From the NCBI GenBank assembly GCA_947625995.1, contig CANQQN010000127.1, positions 1 through 5,520 of the forward strand: 5,520 bases of DNA, read 5' to 3'. Shown here piece after piece: positions 4,723 to 5,520 of this stretch; position 1 is the first letter of the stretch; the number at the start of each line of letters is the position of its first letter. The notes below the pieces were generated by a model. It ran no database searches, had not been told where the DNA came from, and worked only from the letters and a program-made list of their open reading frames with translations. This stretch comes from an uncultured Lachnospiraceae bacterium. GTDB lineage: Bacteria; Bacillota; Clostridia; Lachnospirales; Lachnospiraceae. Both the position numbers and the translations under genes were made by a program.

Positions 4723-5370
4723 CAATTCTCCAATCGTCATGTATCCGGCCCTCCATTCCCTGCTCTTCTTTAATGCGCTGATCCGCCCATGCAGCCTGCC
4801 GATTCGCTCATCCTCCGCTTCCTTCACGCAGGCATCGTTGGTATTTTCCACATACCGCAAAAACTCCACCAGTTCCTTTGGAACTTCCGTCCCGTTGGTT
4901 CCCTTTGTACTTAAAAAGATCTTCCGGGTACCGTCGTTTAAAGCAAAATCACGCTCCAGACACCGTTCCTCAAAGGTATACCGGTACAGGTCATAGCCAA
5001 AAGGATCAAACGTGCAGATGAAGATTACAAAGCTCGGTTTCAGATCCCTGAAATCCTCGCTGGGCTTTAACGCCCCCACATCCATCTGCGCATGGTAAAA
5101 ACGGCTTCTCTGGGGCAGATTGCCCCTGTCCTTTTGCTGCATTTCCACATTGTAGCCTACCTGCATTTCGTCTGATGCGTAGATGTCCAGCCGGACGCTG
5201 CGCAGATCCGGGCTCAAAAAGATCCCATGCTCCGTATGCACATTGACCTTAGAAATTGGTCTGCCAAGGATCAGTTCCAGAATCAGACGGCAAATTTCCT
5301 CATCCTGCAGGGCTGACGCAAACAGAAAAGCATCATTCAGATTCAACTCGTCAAATGACCTTTTTGCCAA
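4567..5370 (-). CDS. Rpn family recombination-promoting nuclease / PDDEXK_2 putative transposase
   Basis: This is a 267-residue member of the Rpn/PD-(D/E)XK nuclease family (often annotated putative transposase). E. coli RpnA-type relatives are DNA endonucleases that promote RecA-independent recombination, and some act in phage defence. The N-terminus FDELNLNDAFLFASALQDEE (6-25) is typical of the clostridial branch. The active site looks intact: RLDIYA with Asp62, then NVEMQQKD with Glu76-x-Gln78, and an upstream acidic residue near Glu24/25. QRSRFYHAQMD (87-97) and FVIFICTFDPFGYDLYRYTFEE (114-135) are further family landmarks. The tail from about 183 is charged and helical (REEGRTEGLKRM, 221-232), the variable part of the family. 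The start is TTG, with AAGGAG six bases upstream. The gene has its own promoter and appears monocistronic. The length and lack of frameshifts argue for a functional gene. Confidence 0.92.
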   Translation of the reverse strand: MAKRSFDELNLNDAFLFASALQDEEICRLILELILGRPISKVNVHTEHGIFLSPDLRSVRLDIYASDEMQVGYNVEMQQKDRGNLPQRSRFYHAQMDVGALKPSEDFRDLKPSFVIFICTFDPFGYDLYRYTFEERCLERDFALNDGTRKIFLSTKGTNGTEVPKELVEFLRYVENTNDACVKEAEDERIGRLHGRISALKKSREWRAGYMTIGELMEDSREEGRTEGLKRMLTLTSAMTKNGDGHLIPSLEKDRDLLERMYEKYHI

Positions 5371-5397
5371 TATCTTCTCCTTCCCGCATATGGCAAA
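5363..5397 (-). promoter_or_regulatory. Possible hairpin over the rpn translation start
   Basis: On the minus strand TTTGCCATAT (5397-5388) can pair with ATATTGGCAAA (5373-5363) with one bulged T. The 14-base loop (5387-5374) contains the ribosome site AAGGAG (5382-5377), and the TTG start (5370-5368) lies in the 3' arm of the stem. Such a fold could limit initiation of a toxic nuclease. It is a stem read by eye, without an energy calculation. Confidence 0.4.
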
Positions 5398-5415
5398 GGT
5401 GCATTCCGCAACTTT

Positions 5416-5444
5416 ATTATATATGAAAAAATGACAGATATCAA
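5416..5444 (-). promoter_or_regulatory. Strong sigma-A-type promoter of rpn
   Basis: TTGATA (5444-5439), exactly 17 bases, then TATAAT (5421-5416). Transcription would start near 5409, leaving a leader of about 38 bases that contains the hairpin described at the start codon. Confidence 0.75.
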
Positions 5445-5520
5445 CAAAAAACGACAGACTTTCCTGCTGCGGTCATTCCAATTCCTTTCCCCTTCTACAG
5501 CCTTTTTCCGATCTTCGCCG
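5445..5520. other. Right edge, upstream of the rpn promoter
   Basis: I see no supported gene here. On the minus strand one short open frame ends A-K-I-G-K-R-L followed by TAG near 5498 and could be the tail of a gene beginning outside the window, but other frames are equally open and it cannot be decided. A T-run on the minus strand (5451-5446) lacks a convincing stem before it. Confidence 0.3.

Noticed and set aside
4323..5438. Shared 10-mer TCTGTCATTT near the fic-operon promoter (4332-4323) and the rpn promoter (5438-5429)
   Set aside because: Many 10-base coincidences are expected in 5.5 kb, and its position relative to the two promoters differs.
1..5520. CRISPR array, tRNA or rRNA genes, riboswitch
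   Set aside because: No regularly spaced repeats, cloverleaf-like sequences or recognisable aptamer motifs were found on either strand by eye.

Overview
The window looks like chromosomal DNA of an anaerobic Firmicute, most likely a gut clostridium of the Lachnospiraceae type. The reasons are moderate G+C, strong AGGAGG-like ribosome sites with several TTG and GTG starts, canonical sigma-A-like promoters (TTGATA or TTTACA, 17 bases, TATAAT), and the gene families present. This assignment is inference; there is no marker gene.

From left to right: mutY (minus strand) lies divergent from an uncharacterised plus-strand gene. That gene's product pairs a PD-(D/E)XK-like nuclease motif with a C-terminal winged helix, and its end overlaps the convergent diacylglycerol/lipid kinase gene by 43 bases. 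The kinase gene (minus, TTG start) overlaps the end of a DUF5662 gene by 32 bases, and these two probably form one operon. Upstream of DUF5662 on the same strand is a fic gene for a self-inhibited (class III, NmFic-like) AMP-transferase, preceded by the 3' stump of an excisionase-type helix-turn-helix gene. Further right, after a gap of about 240 bases holding a 13-bp inverted repeat, is a complete Rpn/PDDEXK_2 nuclease gene with its own good promoter.

The most striking structure is a 48-bp direct repeat (47/48 identical, 797 bases apart) that brackets the HTH stump and fic. Each copy carries the -10 box, ribosome site, GTG start and first codons of DUF5662. The simplest reading is that an HTH-fic segment was inserted into the 5' end of the DUF5662 gene with duplication of the gene's start region. 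The outer copy kept the whole promoter and is now fused in frame to the HTH stump, so it should drive fic. The inner copy kept the ribosome site and start but lost the -35 box, so DUF5662 and the lipid kinase probably now depend largely on read-through from the captured promoter. The fic stop also overlaps an ATG in frame with DUF5662 (TAATG).

Secondary points are a possible intragenic short product at the 3' end of the rpn gene, a possible hairpin placing the rpn start codon in a stem, and the unassigned nuclease-winged-helix gene. Apart from mutY and the lipid kinase, the content (Rpn, Fic with HTH stump, nuclease-HTH) is accessory in character.
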